A DNA stretch of 55,549 bases from Denitromonas iodatirespirans (GCF_018524365.1 NZ_JAEKFT010000030.1:1-55549); one strand, 5' to 3'; positions 8,301 to 16,077 are shown, counted from the stretch's first letter. Program-made: numbers and translations. The notes: a model not told the origin generated them from the sequence alone.

Positions 8301-10881
8301 CTTCGGCAAGCATGCGGTTCATCCTGGTTACACGCGGGTGCTCGAAGCACTGTCCGCCGAGTATGCCGCCATCGCGGCGTTCGACAAGGTCAACGCGGAA
8401 AGCTGCAAGCGCTATGACGTGGGCGACATGCAGGACTTCATGAAAGCCGTGGACGAATTAGGCGAGCGCCTGAAATCGGGCGGCGCCACTCATCGTCTTG
8501 TCGATCACCTGCGTCAAGCCGGCGATCCGGTGGCCGCCGCGCATGCCGAGGCTCAGACGCAGAGTTCACTTGAGCGGCTGGAAGAGACCCTGCGCGAAGC
8601 GCTGTGTCTTCCGGGCGACATCCCCCTGGGCGAAGTCGGAGAGTTGGGGCGCGATCTGCGCGAGGTGCTCGATGATCTGCCTGACATGCTGCCCCTGTTG
8701 CGGGCACTCCACGACGGTGATCTCGCGGTTGTCGATACCGTGGGGGTCCTGGATTACCCGCCAACCGTCCTCGAGGCCTTGGTGCTGGATGAGGCCCTGA
8801 AGCGGCTGGAACGGCAAAATTCCGTCCTGGCGCGGTTTGGTGGAGCCGGGCTGGCTCAGTCGGCGCGCGCCATCGCGCAAGGCCAACGGGAATTGCATCA
8901 ACTCAATGCGGAGGTGGTTGGTGCCACCCAGCACCGGCAGTTCTCCGAGCATGTCCGACAGTCCATGCTCTCCGCCACGCAGCTGGACGAAGAAGGCAAG
9001 GCGTTCAAGAAGCGGTACGCCGCGGGCAGACGTGAGCTGGAGCACGAATTCGGCAAGAGCATGCGTTTGCGCTCGATCCGCGATCTGTGTGACGCAGATA
9101 CCGGTCTGGTGGTCAACGATCTGAAGCCGATCTGGCTGATGAGCCCGCTATCGGTGTCGGATACCTTGCCGTTGTCGCCGGATCTCTTCGATGTGGTGAT
9201 CTTCGACGAGGCCAGCCAGATCCCCATGGAAGAGGCTGTGCCCGCGCTGAGCCGGGCGCGCCAGGTCGTCGTAGTCGGCGATGAGATGCAGTTGCCGCCC
9301 ACCAGCTTCTTTTCGACCAGCAGTAGCGAGGGTGACGACGAAATTGTCGTGGAGGAAGAAGGCGAACGTATCGCCATCAACCTGGACGCGGATAGCCTGC
9401 TCAATCAGGCAGCCCGAAATCTGCCCGCGACGCTGCTCGCCTGGCACTACCGTAGCCGACATGAATCGCTGATCAGTTTCTCTAACGCTGCGTTCTACGA
9501 CGGTCGGCTGGTCACCATTCCAGACCGGGCCCTCGAGCAGCCCAACGAAGACGTGCCGCCATTGCATTCCGACGATGAGGGGGCTGCGGTCATCGGTGCG
9601 GACGAGTTGCTCGAACGTCCCATCAGTTTCCATTTGCTCGGTGATGGTGTGTACGAGGAGCGGTGCAACGTGCCGGAAGCGCGTTTCATCGCCAGGACGG
9701 TACGCGAGTTGCTCGGGCGCGAGACAGGGCTGAGCATCGGGATTGTGGCTTTTTCCGAGGCACAGCAAGGGGCGATCGAATCGGCGCTGGATGAGTTGGC
9801 GGCCGAAGATGACGACTTCGCCGTGCGCCTGGAGCGCGAATACGTCCGTGAAGACGAAGGCCAATTCAACGGGCTGTTCGTCAAGAACCTCGAAAACGTG
9901 CAGGGTGACGAGCGCGACATCATCATCCTGAGCATCTGTTACGCCCCGGGGCCGAACGGCAAGATGTTGATGAATTTCGGCCCCATCAACCAGCGCGGTG
10001 GGGAGAAACGTCTGAACGTGATCTTCAGCCGGGCGCGCCATCGCATGGCCGTGGTGACGACCATCCAGGCCGAGGCCATCACCAATGTGCACAACGACGG
10101 GGCGGCCGCATTGCGAGGTTTTCTGCAGTTTGCCCAGGCAAGTGCTGCCGGTCTCTTCGATCGTGCCCAGTCGGTGCTGGGAACATTCGGTCAGGGCGCG
10201 AGGAAGGCGTTCAATCGGGATATTCCCGAAGATGCCATTCGTGACGCCCTTGCCGAGGCCCTGCGTGCCCGAGGTCATCGGGTGGAAATCAATGTAGGTC
10301 GCTCGGGCTTCCGATGCGATCTGGCCATCGTGGCGCCGGATCTCTCAAGTTATGCGCTGGCCATCTTGCTGGATGATCCTGGTACCGATGTCAGCGATTC
10401 TGCCGAACGCTATGTGTTCCGGCCGGCGATCCTGCGCAGTTTCGGATGGCGCGTGCTCGATGTTCCCGGCAAGGACTGGTTGGAAGACCCCGAGGCGGTG
10501 CTCGCGCGCATCGAGCACATGTTGGTGGAGGACGAAGACCGGGCGCTTGATGTGCAGTTGGAACACAGGGACCCCATGTCCAAGATGCCAGCGCGATCGG
10601 AACCGTCGGCGGAGCGGCCCTCGCTCCAGACCGACAAGTCCTCGACCGATGAGCAGGAGGCTTGCGAGCGTAGACTTGTGTGCGAGCAAGGGGCTTCGCG
10701 CAAGTTCTGGCAGGTGCGTGTTGAAGGTGTTGACTTGACGGTTACCTATGGTCGGATTGGTACAGGTGGGAGGACCTTGCTGAAACAGTACGAAACGCCG
10801 GAACGTGCTCGTCGCGAGATGGACAAATTGGTGGCGGAAAAGCTGCGCAAGGACTACGCGGATGAGGCGCAAATTGACTGA
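5380..10881 (+). CDS. 1833-aa kinase-like/DUF4011/SF1 helicase/nuclease-like/WGR protein, candidate defence effector
   Basis: Domains in order: about 25-235 resembles a protein-kinase C-lobe (LFEQVASLHAHG, then TDVFLLGMVLAALACG, then MTQINRHERATDVADLATRL) but lacks HRD and DFG catalytic residues, so it is a pseudokinase at best. DUF4011 begins about 250 (DRLFDISRRNRLLYY). The SF1 helicase has Walker A GPPGTGKS at 646-653, Walker B DEAS at 1276-1279 and motif VI NVIFSRAR at 1546-1553. A Vsr/DUF559-like segment follows (about 1615-1720, GFRCDLAIV with D1647, AILLDD at 1661-1666), in which the expected second acidic residue is Leu1663. A WGR domain closes the protein (about 1760-1833, YGRIGTGG at 1790-1797). 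The kinase-helicase layout recalls Mokosh MkoA, and DUF4011-helicase-nuclease recalls Hhe-type proteins; the WGR end and the M48 partner fit neither as I know them. ATGA overlap with the peptidase gene. Confidence 0.85.
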   Translation: MTEYTHATENTRALDTLIAAQAGNGLPTDDILVLVLPLFEQVASLHAHGRVASLDWRDVLIGEDGGLTLRRLAGKAPVMNISAVHRVQPHASSGLNIVGALQIDPTEDGLRDVSDRAVQLDASAPVERPVYLPGPSSWEIALGHHDEITDVFLLGMVLAALACGLDFSDPDDLRNFVLHRRDLFKLEARLHPVVAAVIVEMTQINRHERATDVADLATRLRTWRDQPVGVDVDRALEGASGLASRRTAVLGHLRDRLFDISRRNRLLYYKATAASVNMTVASVPLMLQVERIRADHICTWGGPFAADLLAGKAVSLQRWLRFEDQPYLPAALDRLIAEARRDRAEYGFSNLRVVVAFLRWHNLKEFPDERIVTPLLWLPVSLVKRKGVRDHYVVQGDGVEAEFNPVLRHHLDQLYGIQLPESVDLTKTTIEAIHADVLAQIRRTEPAVELRLVDKAAIRLVRHKALQRMQRYQRRKSSGSTRRVSGEAGLPPYSYAQDDYRPLGQALFDYWVRPSPLPQRFEAGAVPEPNLRRPRMVEVTEEVREGYMLEESDGHRFAWDLDLTQVTLANFNYRKMSLVRDYRQLIDEATENPAFDRVFSVDPREIETDEPPPLQPAEQWNVVAADATQNAAVSLARHGRSFIIQGPPGTGKSQTITNLIADYAGRDKRVLFVCEKRAALDVVHHRLKQSGLDPLCCLIHDSQADKKAFVADLKACYERWMSAQEQSEARRARRQAVVDVLSAHQARIEAFESAMADTHDGLGGNVRGLLRRIVRSPQVPDVGAGLRERLPRLAEWDRQRPLVDRLYGFIRERFGLNSFAGHPFARLSATLLRDEHPFSRAEQACADIDAQFDALDAHLESSGRFIRGDLPLDEAIAIAAESRWLLDQGLAAHLGILDAGSSAFTEVQALRREIVSRAEAVSAATMETAHWRVKLTAGDTEAGLNLTKRLESSVLRWLQPAWWRLRGELKRRYDFGKHAVHPGYTRVLEALSAEYAAIAAFDKVNAESCKRYDVGDMQDFMKAVDELGERLKSGGATHRLVDHLRQAGDPVAAAHAEAQTQSSLERLEETLREALCLPGDIPLGEVGELGRDLREVLDDLPDMLPLLRALHDGDLAVVDTVGVLDYPPTVLEALVLDEALKRLERQNSVLARFGGAGLAQSARAIAQGQRELHQLNAEVVGATQHRQFSEHVRQSMLSATQLDEEGKAFKKRYAAGRRELEHEFGKSMRLRSIRDLCDADTGLVVNDLKPIWLMSPLSVSDTLPLSPDLFDVVIFDEASQIPMEEAVPALSRARQVVVVGDEMQLPPTSFFSTSSSEGDDEIVVEEEGERIAINLDADSLLNQAARNLPATLLAWHYRSRHESLISFSNAAFYDGRLVTIPDRALEQPNEDVPPLHSDDEGAAVIGADELLERPISFHLLGDGVYEERCNVPEARFIARTVRELLGRETGLSIGIVAFSEAQQGAIESALDELAAEDDDFAVRLEREYVREDEGQFNGLFVKNLENVQGDERDIIILSICYAPGPNGKMLMNFGPINQRGGEKRLNVIFSRARHRMAVVTTIQAEAITNVHNDGAAALRGFLQFAQASAAGLFDRAQSVLGTFGQGARKAFNRDIPEDAIRDALAEALRARGHRVEINVGRSGFRCDLAIVAPDLSSYALAILLDDPGTDVSDSAERYVFRPAILRSFGWRVLDVPGKDWLEDPEAVLARIEHMLVEDEDRALDVQLEHRDPMSKMPARSEPSAERPSLQTDKSSTDEQEACERRLVCEQGASRKFWQVRVEGVDLTVTYGRIGTGGRTLLKQYETPERARREMDKLVAEKLRKDYADEAQID

Positions 10882-11224
10882 ATGTTCTGCTTGGCGATTC
10901 CCATAGACCACGCGTGATCGAGGCGGCAGCTATGTCATGGGAACTTGCCGGTCATATCGACTGACTGCATTCGGCCATTACCGGACGCTGGAGATCCGGC
11001 TAGAATTTCCCTCGCCGGAACCCGTTGAATGACCGGTAAACGGCGACGAGATTGAACCCCGCCTTGGCTCGACTCGGCCAGGAGCGGTCGCTGAGGTGTA
11101 GGTCGAAAGTGCCGTAAATCAAGTTCGGTGTCGTAATATTGACGCTACGTTTCAAAAACGTAGTACCCAGCCGCGCGGAACGCTCTCTACGCGCGCTCCT
11201 ATTTCCTTCGCACTGGTGCTTGCC
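10882..11224. other. Intergenic stretch between helicase and lipoprotein genes, with a perfect hairpin
   Basis: No convincing gene. At 11145-11163 an 8-bp perfect stem CTACGTTT/AAACGTAG closes a 3-nt CAA loop, about 60 bp before the lipoprotein start. It has no T-run after it on the plus strand and could be an RNA structure in the lipoprotein leader or an operator. A leftward reading frame here (ending near 11000) matches nothing I know and is not called. Confidence 0.4.
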
Positions 11225-11929
11225 GTGAAATACACCTCCATTCTCTTCATCGTGCTCCTTGTCGGATGCGCTACGCATCCGCGCCAAACCGGTCATGTCG
11301 TATCAACTGAAGAGGCTGTAGCGCACTTGCATGCTCAGACTTGCTGCGCAGACATACGAGACTTGCCCACACTTCCAATCAATGAAGTTGGAGCGTCATT
11401 CGACTTTAAAGTGACGGCAACGGGCAAACCAATCGGCATCTCCAAGGGGGCGGCATATGGTCGGCTTCTTACTCTTCCGGAGGACGGAAGAACTTACCAT
11501 TTCAAGATCGAGTCATTCAGCAGCAAAATCGAAAACCGAAGGCAGCTATTTGCTCCTATCGTAGTCGTCCTGAATGATGACTACTCAGTTTCCCGAGTTT
11601 CGAGCATGCCGATGTTGCGAGTGGACGACGAGAATCCAATTTGGCAAGAACGGGAGCACGTAACGTTATTTGTTAAGGTCAATCGTAAGACACGCCCCCA
11701 TGAGCGGCGCATCTTGATCACGACCGATCCGGGCGCCTACGGCAAATACCTCGCGCTTCGACGAATACAGGGTCCGGAAGGCCCTATTTACTATGTGACA
11801 AAGCTAACGGCCGAGCCCACATCGACGTTACTGCCGCATCCGATCCAGGCAAGCCCTGAGGGCGAACTCCGGCTAACCAATTTGTCTTCCGTGATGAGCA
11901 AACCGTTTGATCATTGGATCATGTTTTAA
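11225..11929 (+). CDS. Putative lipoprotein, weakly MalM-like
   Basis: About 234 residues. The N-terminus VKYTSILFIVLLVGCATHP is a short lipoprotein signal peptide with lipobox LVGC, so the mature protein is probably acylated and membrane-anchored. The mature part contains a Cys pair (TCCADI), a beta-rich middle with FDFKVTATGK and a segment around IVVVLNDDYSV; the layout loosely resembles MalM-like maltose-operon lipoproteins. GTG at 11225 gives the cleanest signal peptide; GTG at 11216 is also possible and neither has a good ribosome-binding site. Base composition is clearly more AT-rich than in the flanking genes, suggesting recent acquisition. No partner genes adjoin it, and its function is unknown. 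Confidence 0.65.
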   Translation: MKYTSILFIVLLVGCATHPRQTGHVVSTEEAVAHLHAQTCCADIRDLPTLPINEVGASFDFKVTATGKPIGISKGAAYGRLLTLPEDGRTYHFKIESFSSKIENRRQLFAPIVVVLNDDYSVSRVSSMPMLRVDDENPIWQEREHVTLFVKVNRKTRPHERRILITTDPGAYGKYLALRRIQGPEGPIYYVTKLTAEPTSTLLPHPIQASPEGELRLTNLSSVMSKPFDHWIMF

Positions 11930-11977
11930 ATCCGAATTAGGCCGCCTCCGGGATTCATCGCTTGATCGACCGTAGCC

Positions 11978-12004
11978 CCCGGATTGCGCTTCGCTTCGTC
12001 CGGG
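11978..12004. repeat. Intergenic palindromic repeat (CCCGGA/TCCGGG type)
   Basis: CCCGGA (11978-11983) pairs with TCCGGG (11999-12004) around TTGCGCTTCGCTTCG. The CCCGGATTGCGCTTCG wording is a common dispersed intergenic repeat in many proteobacteria. It lies after the lipoprotein stop and might also act as a transcription end. Confidence 0.5.
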
Positions 12005-12097
12005 CTGCGATCCCCCAAAGCGCCAAAGGCGGTGAAAGCTTAACAACGGGCGCTGGATATTGAGATCGTCCGGAAACGCGGCGCGTCAGCAAACGTA

Positions 12098-12181
12098 GGT
12101 TGGGCTGACGAAGGAAGCCCAGCACTCGGTGGCCCACAATTGCACCGCTGAACGTTGGGCTTCGCTGCGCTCAACCCAACC
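12098..12181. repeat. Degenerate long inverted repeat (GGTTGGG/CCCAACC)
   Basis: GGTTGGGCTGACGAAGG (from 12098) matches the reverse complement of the segment ending CTTCGCTGCGC...CAACCCAACC (to 12181) with several mismatches. The CTTCGCTGCGCTCAACCCAAC wording is a familiar dispersed repeat in Rhodocyclales-like genomes. It stops about 10 bp short of the ISAs1 target site, so the element landed beside it. Confidence 0.55.
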
Positions 12182-12192
12182 GACATGATCCC

Positions 12193-12201
12193 CTCTCGGA
12201 T
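12193..12201. repeat. Left copy of 9-bp target-site duplication
   Basis: CTCTCGGAT directly abuts the left terminal repeat of the ISAs1 element and is repeated exactly at 13444-13452. Confidence 0.92.
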
Positions 12202-13443
12202 CAGGGCGATTGCATCCGATCATCATAACGGCTGAATCTGCAGTACGCGCATGCGCTCATCGTCGTCCCAACCGGCGCACTTTCGGCGCAACCTCACGCT
12301 GCGCTTCGGATGTGTCGTATCGAGCTTGAGCATGTTCAGAATGATGCGACGGACGATCGACAGGTTGGCGGGCGCATGATCGCGTTTCACGGCGCAGGCG
12401 TCCTCTCGCAGCATCACGTCGAGTCGCCAATGCAGGTCGTTCTCGATCGCCCAGTGCCTGCGGGCCGCATCGGCCAGTTCATCAGGGTCGAGCCCAGCCG
12501 AACTGATGTAGTAGCGCGTCTCGATACGCGCCGGTTTGCCGTTCGGAACACGCAGCGAAAGGACGCGCCCCAGGCTGGCGCACTCGGGCCACTGTTCGCG
12601 ATCGACCTGACCATCGTTGGGAATGACTTGCGCGATCTGCATGCTCTTTCGCCCATGCCCCTGCCTGACATGTTCGTCGCTCAGGACATCGGGTTGGTCA
12701 GTGAAAGCGTCTTCAAGCGCCTGGCGCAAGCCGGGCTGGTTGCCTTTGACCGCCAGCAGGTAATCGGCGCCGCGCCCACGGATCTGCCGCGCCAGATCGC
12801 GCTGGCATCCGAGCGCATCGAGGCTGACCAGCGCACCGCGCAACTCAAGCGCGTCGAGCAGGTGGGGAATCGCGCTCAACTCACTGCCTTTGTTGGGCAC
12901 TTCGCGCTGCGCCAGCACCAACCCGACTTCGGTGGCGAAGGCGCTGACCATGTGGACCGGGTTGCGTTTGTCGGTGCCTCGAAGACTCTTGCCATCGATG
13001 GCAACGTGTCGAAATGCCGGCAAGGTCTCGCCGACCCAGGCGCGGAAGGCCCCTTCGAAGGCTTTCGGGTCAAGCAGGCGAAACACCCGGTTGAGCGTGT
13101 CGTGAGACGGCAAACCATTGTCCAGGCAGAGAAATCGGCGCAGCCAGGCTTCCTTGTGACGCGCCCATTCAGCGATATCCACGAAGGTCTCCACTTCGGA
13201 GAACATCGCGCAGGTGACGATCACCAGCATCTCGGTCAGGTCGTGCGCCACGCGCCCCCGGCGCGGGTCTTCGATCACGGCAAAATGTTCCACCAGCGTC
13301 TTTCCCATCGGTCGTCCAAAAGACGAGAGTGGACGGGATTTTTGCGCTGTGCACAAGTGTTTTGTTGCCGGTCAGGCCGCCGTGCCCAACACTATCGCCT
13401 CCGGGCGGGCGGATGACTATGCTAAATAGGTGCGATCGCCCTG
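12202..13443 (-). mobile_element. Complete ISAs1-family insertion sequence, 1242 bp
   Basis: Terminal inverted repeats CAGGGCGATTGCA (12202-12214) and TGCGATCGCCCTG (13431-13443) match with one mismatch. They are flanked by perfect 9-bp direct repeats CTCTCGGAT, within the 8-10 bp range expected for ISAs1. One transposase gene fills the element. Intact ends plus an unmutated duplication indicate a recent, probably still active insertion. It marks the right edge of the NAD/helicase island. Confidence 0.93.
12223..13308 (-). CDS. ISAs1-family DDE transposase
   Basis: About 361 residues. It carries the characteristic N-terminal EDPRRGRVAHDLTEMLVI and FVDIAEWARHKEAWLRRFL, the DDE core beginning at FRHVAIDGKSLRGT, LVSLDALGCQRDLARQIRG, DYLLAVKGNQP and a C-terminal RRHWAIENDLHWRLDVMLRED with the catalytic Glu. 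This is the standard ISAs1 layout with no frameshift. I use the ATG at 13308; a TTG at 13356 would add 16 residues without family similarity. It lies between matched terminal repeats, so it should be functional. Confidence 0.92.
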   Translation of the reverse strand: MGKTLVEHFAVIEDPRRGRVAHDLTEMLVIVTCAMFSEVETFVDIAEWARHKEAWLRRFLCLDNGLPSHDTLNRVFRLLDPKAFEGAFRAWVGETLPAFRHVAIDGKSLRGTDKRNPVHMVSAFATEVGLVLAQREVPNKGSELSAIPHLLDALELRGALVSLDALGCQRDLARQIRGRGADYLLAVKGNQPGLRQALEDAFTDQPDVLSDEHVRQGHGRKSMQIAQVIPNDGQVDREQWPECASLGRVLSLRVPNGKPARIETRYYISSAGLDPDELADAARRHWAIENDLHWRLDVMLREDACAVKRDHAPANLSIVRRIILNMLKLDTTHPKRSVRLRRKCAGWDDDERMRVLQIQPL

Positions 13444-13452
13444 CTCTCGGAT
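13444..13452. repeat. Right copy of 9-bp target-site duplication
   Basis: CTCTCGGAT directly follows the right terminal repeat of the ISAs1 element and is identical to 12193-12201. Confidence 0.92.
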
Positions 13453-13933
13453 CCGAACGACCGCTTGGGGTCGGGTGGAGTCATTAGCGTTCGGCAGCTT
13501 TCTGGCAACGAATCTTCGAGTGCAGTTTTCGAGCTCACCACACTCGGCGCTGGCGGCTTCACAGTGGAGGCGTCCAGAGACCACGTTCATCAAGGCTCGT
13601 TTGGACCGTGTGTCCAGGTGGGCAGGGCGGGTTGATGGAGGGCGGGATAACCTTGCACTCCTTGCCCACCAGAAGTCAAAATTGACGTTGTCCATGGAGC
13701 GTTGATGCGCGTAGAAATCGATACTCAGACAGTTTTCGACTTTAGCGTTTCGTCTCGGCAGATTCTTCAGCGTTGAAACCCAGTGAACTCAGGGCCTCAA
13801 GTTTTCGACTTTAATGACCGGGAATAACGTGCACAGGACATAAAGTCCGTCGAGCATGTGCCGACACGCAAATTCAGCCGGAGGTGTTCGATGCTTGCGG
13901 CGGGTGGTGCGTCGCCGCGCGCGGCGAGCCCCA
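13453..13933. other. Gene-poor stretch with two 14-bp direct repeats, possible transposon remnant
   Basis: No reading frame here matches a family I recognise on either strand. AGTTTTCGACTTTA occurs exactly twice, at 13731-13744 and 13800-13813, 69 bp apart in the same orientation, the second copy continuing ATGACCGGGAATAA. Repeated short motifs of this sort occur inside the ends of some transposons (IS21-like, for example), so this may be an eroded mobile-element end next to the ISAs1 insertion. That reading is inference. Confidence 0.4.
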
Positions 13934-16066
13934 TCAAAACCCGCTCTCGCGGATCAGCACGCCGGCGGCGTTCTTCAGGAATTCGCCGAAGAGGGTGCGG
14001 GGCGCGGCGTTGATGACGGCATGGCCGCGCTCGGCATGGGTCAGGCCCTCGCCGTCATCGACGGTGAGGGTGACACGGTAGAGGGCGCGGTCGGGAAACA
14101 GCTGGCCGTTTCGCTCGCGGGTCAGGATCTCGCCACCGTGAGGGGCCGCGAGCATCGGCTCGGGCAGGACCCGCGTGGCGTCTCGGTCGATGCGCAGCAC
14201 GCGCAGGGCTCGCACGGGTTTGCCGGGTGTCTCGGGGAAAAATCGACCGCCGGCACCGGTGGCGATGCGTTCGATTTCCTGCTCGCCCAGATAGGTTTCG
14301 ACCAGCCAGGCGCTTGGGTCGACCAACACGCCGAGACGTTGCTTGGGCGCCACCCACTGGCCGGGGGCGAGGTCGGGCGGGAGGTCGAGCAGGCGGCCGG
14401 CAAAGGGCGCCAGCGGCGCCAGGCGTGCCTGTTCGCGGGCCAGGCCTTCGCGCTGGGCTTGCGCCACGGCCAGTTCCTGTTGCATCACGAGCTGCCGGTT
14501 GCGCCACTCGGGGTCGAAGCCGGCACCAGCCACTTGCCAGCCGAGGGCCTGCACGCGGGCGGCGGCGGCCGACTGTTGGCTGGCCAACTCCGGTGACGCC
14601 AGGACCATGAGCGGCGCGCCGGCGTCGACCGTGCCGCCGGCCGCCACCGGCAGCGCAAGCACCTGGGCCGCCACCGGCGTTACCAAAGGGAAGGACTGTG
14701 CCGGGCGCAGCATCGCCACGCCGCCGACCTGAACGCGCCAGGGAACCAGGCAGAGCAGCAGCAGGCCGGCCAGGAGCCCGCATGACCGCCGCCAGCGACG
14801 GCCCTGGCGCAATTCGTGCCAGCGTCGCCGCCATGTGCCGAGTTCGCGCAATATCGGCCGCAGGAGGAACCAGAAGATCTCGACCGCGAAAAGGACGATG
14901 CCCAGCACTTTGGCGAACATGTGATAGACGAGCAGGGCAATGCCGAGAAAAACGACAAGGCGGTAGATCCACACCAGATAGGCGAAGAGGATCAGGCCGC
15001 GGCGACGCCCGGCGGGAAGATGTTCGGGCGGCGGCTCGCCGGTGCCGAACAGGCTCTCGCGCAGATGCCAGCGTGCCAGGGCAAAGGCGCGCGGGTGCAG
15101 ATTGGGCATCTGCAGCCAGTCCATGAGGATGAAGTAGCCGTCGAAGCGCAGGAAGGGCGAGAGGTTGATGGCCACGGTGTTCACCCAGGTGGTGGTGGCG
15201 AGCAGGAAGGCGGCGCTGCGCAGCGCACCGTCCGGCAGCAGCGCCCAGGCGAGCGTGGCCCAGGCGGCGACGACCAGTTCGGTGATGATGCCGGCACTGC
15301 CGACCAGCAGTCGCTGGCGATGGTCCGGCAACTTCCAGGTCTCGTTGACATCGGTGTAGGCCATGGGGAAGAGCACGAGAAAGGCCACCCCCATGGTCGG
15401 CACGCGACAGCCGTAGCGCTTGGCCGTGAATGCGTGTCCGAGTTCATGGAGGAATTTGACGACCACCAGGGTCAGGCCGTAGTGCGCCAGCCCCTGCCAG
15501 GAGAAGGTGTCGACCAGGGTGGCGACGAAGGGCTCCCATTGGCGGATCACAGCGATCACGCCGGTGAAGAGCGCCAGCGCCGTCAGCAGGAAGAAGCCGC
15601 GTCTGAAAAAGGGTTCGACCCAGGGCAAGGCACGCTCGAGCCAGCGATCCGGGAAGAAGAGCGGGAGGCGAAAAAAGAGGTAGTTGTGGATCAGCGTTTG
15701 CCACCAGCGCTGCTTGCGCCGGTTCTTCTGCTCGAGCAGCCAGGCGTTGCCCGGCGCGCCGGCCAGGGCGAGCAGTTCGTTGGTGCGGAGGAAGTCGAGC
15801 ACCTGGCGCATGTCGCTCTCGCTCGCCTGCAGCGTCGTCTCGCGTGCCAGGGCGTCGAGAATGCGGCCCGGAGCGCCGACATGCCAGCGCGCCAGGATTT
15901 CGAACACCAGCCAGTCGATCCGGAAAAAGAGATTGCGCACAGGATCCTGCAGCACCCAGGCCGGCGAGCCGTCGGCGGTCGGCGCATTGGCGTGGAGCGT
16001 GAGCTCCTCGCGCAGCGGCGGCAGGGTGTCGGGCAGCTTTCCGGAACCGGGCGCAGGTGTCCCCAT
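13934..16066 (-). CDS. M50 site-2-protease-like membrane protein fused to HlyD-like domain
   Basis: 710 residues. The N-terminal third is a soluble PqqD-like or winged segment, then several membrane helices carry the M50 zinc motif HELGH (207-211) and the second motif NLSPFLRFDGYF with D309. After more helices (to about 430) the C-terminal half is a HlyD/biotinyl-lipoyl-like periplasmic adaptor (PVAAQVLALPVAAGGTVDAG, GEQEIERIATGAGG). Such M50-HlyD fusions accompany HlyD and TolC genes near large RTX-type exoproteins. ATG at 16066 lies 11 bp after the stop of the preceding HlyD-like gene; upstream in-frame sequence is non-family. Role inferred: inner-membrane part of an exporter, or processing of its substrate during export. 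Whether it is a true protease or a transport scaffold is open. Confidence 0.82.
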   Translation of the reverse strand: MGTPAPGSGKLPDTLPPLREELTLHANAPTADGSPAWVLQDPVRNLFFRIDWLVFEILARWHVGAPGRILDALARETTLQASESDMRQVLDFLRTNELLALAGAPGNAWLLEQKNRRKQRWWQTLIHNYLFFRLPLFFPDRWLERALPWVEPFFRRGFFLLTALALFTGVIAVIRQWEPFVATLVDTFSWQGLAHYGLTLVVVKFLHELGHAFTAKRYGCRVPTMGVAFLVLFPMAYTDVNETWKLPDHRQRLLVGSAGIITELVVAAWATLAWALLPDGALRSAAFLLATTTWVNTVAINLSPFLRFDGYFILMDWLQMPNLHPRAFALARWHLRESLFGTGEPPPEHLPAGRRRGLILFAYLVWIYRLVVFLGIALLVYHMFAKVLGIVLFAVEIFWFLLRPILRELGTWRRRWHELRQGRRWRRSCGLLAGLLLLCLVPWRVQVGGVAMLRPAQSFPLVTPVAAQVLALPVAAGGTVDAGAPLMVLASPELASQQSAAAARVQALGWQVAGAGFDPEWRNRQLVMQQELAVAQAQREGLAREQARLAPLAPFAGRLLDLPPDLAPGQWVAPKQRLGVLVDPSAWLVETYLGEQEIERIATGAGGRFFPETPGKPVRALRVLRIDRDATRVLPEPMLAAPHGGEILTRERNGQLFPDRALYRVTLTVDDGEGLTHAERGHAVINAAPRTLFGEFLKNAAGVLIRESGF

Positions 16067-16077
16067 GGCTGTGCCGG

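Noticed and set aside
11000-11296. 98-codon leftward open frame before the lipoprotein gene
   Set aside because: Overlaps the lipoprotein signal peptide region, lacks a ribosome-binding site and matches nothing known to me.
13417-13695. 92-codon leftward open frame crossing the ISAs1 right end
   Set aside because: It runs across the insertion boundary, so its 3-prime end was created by the insertion; no motif is recognisable.
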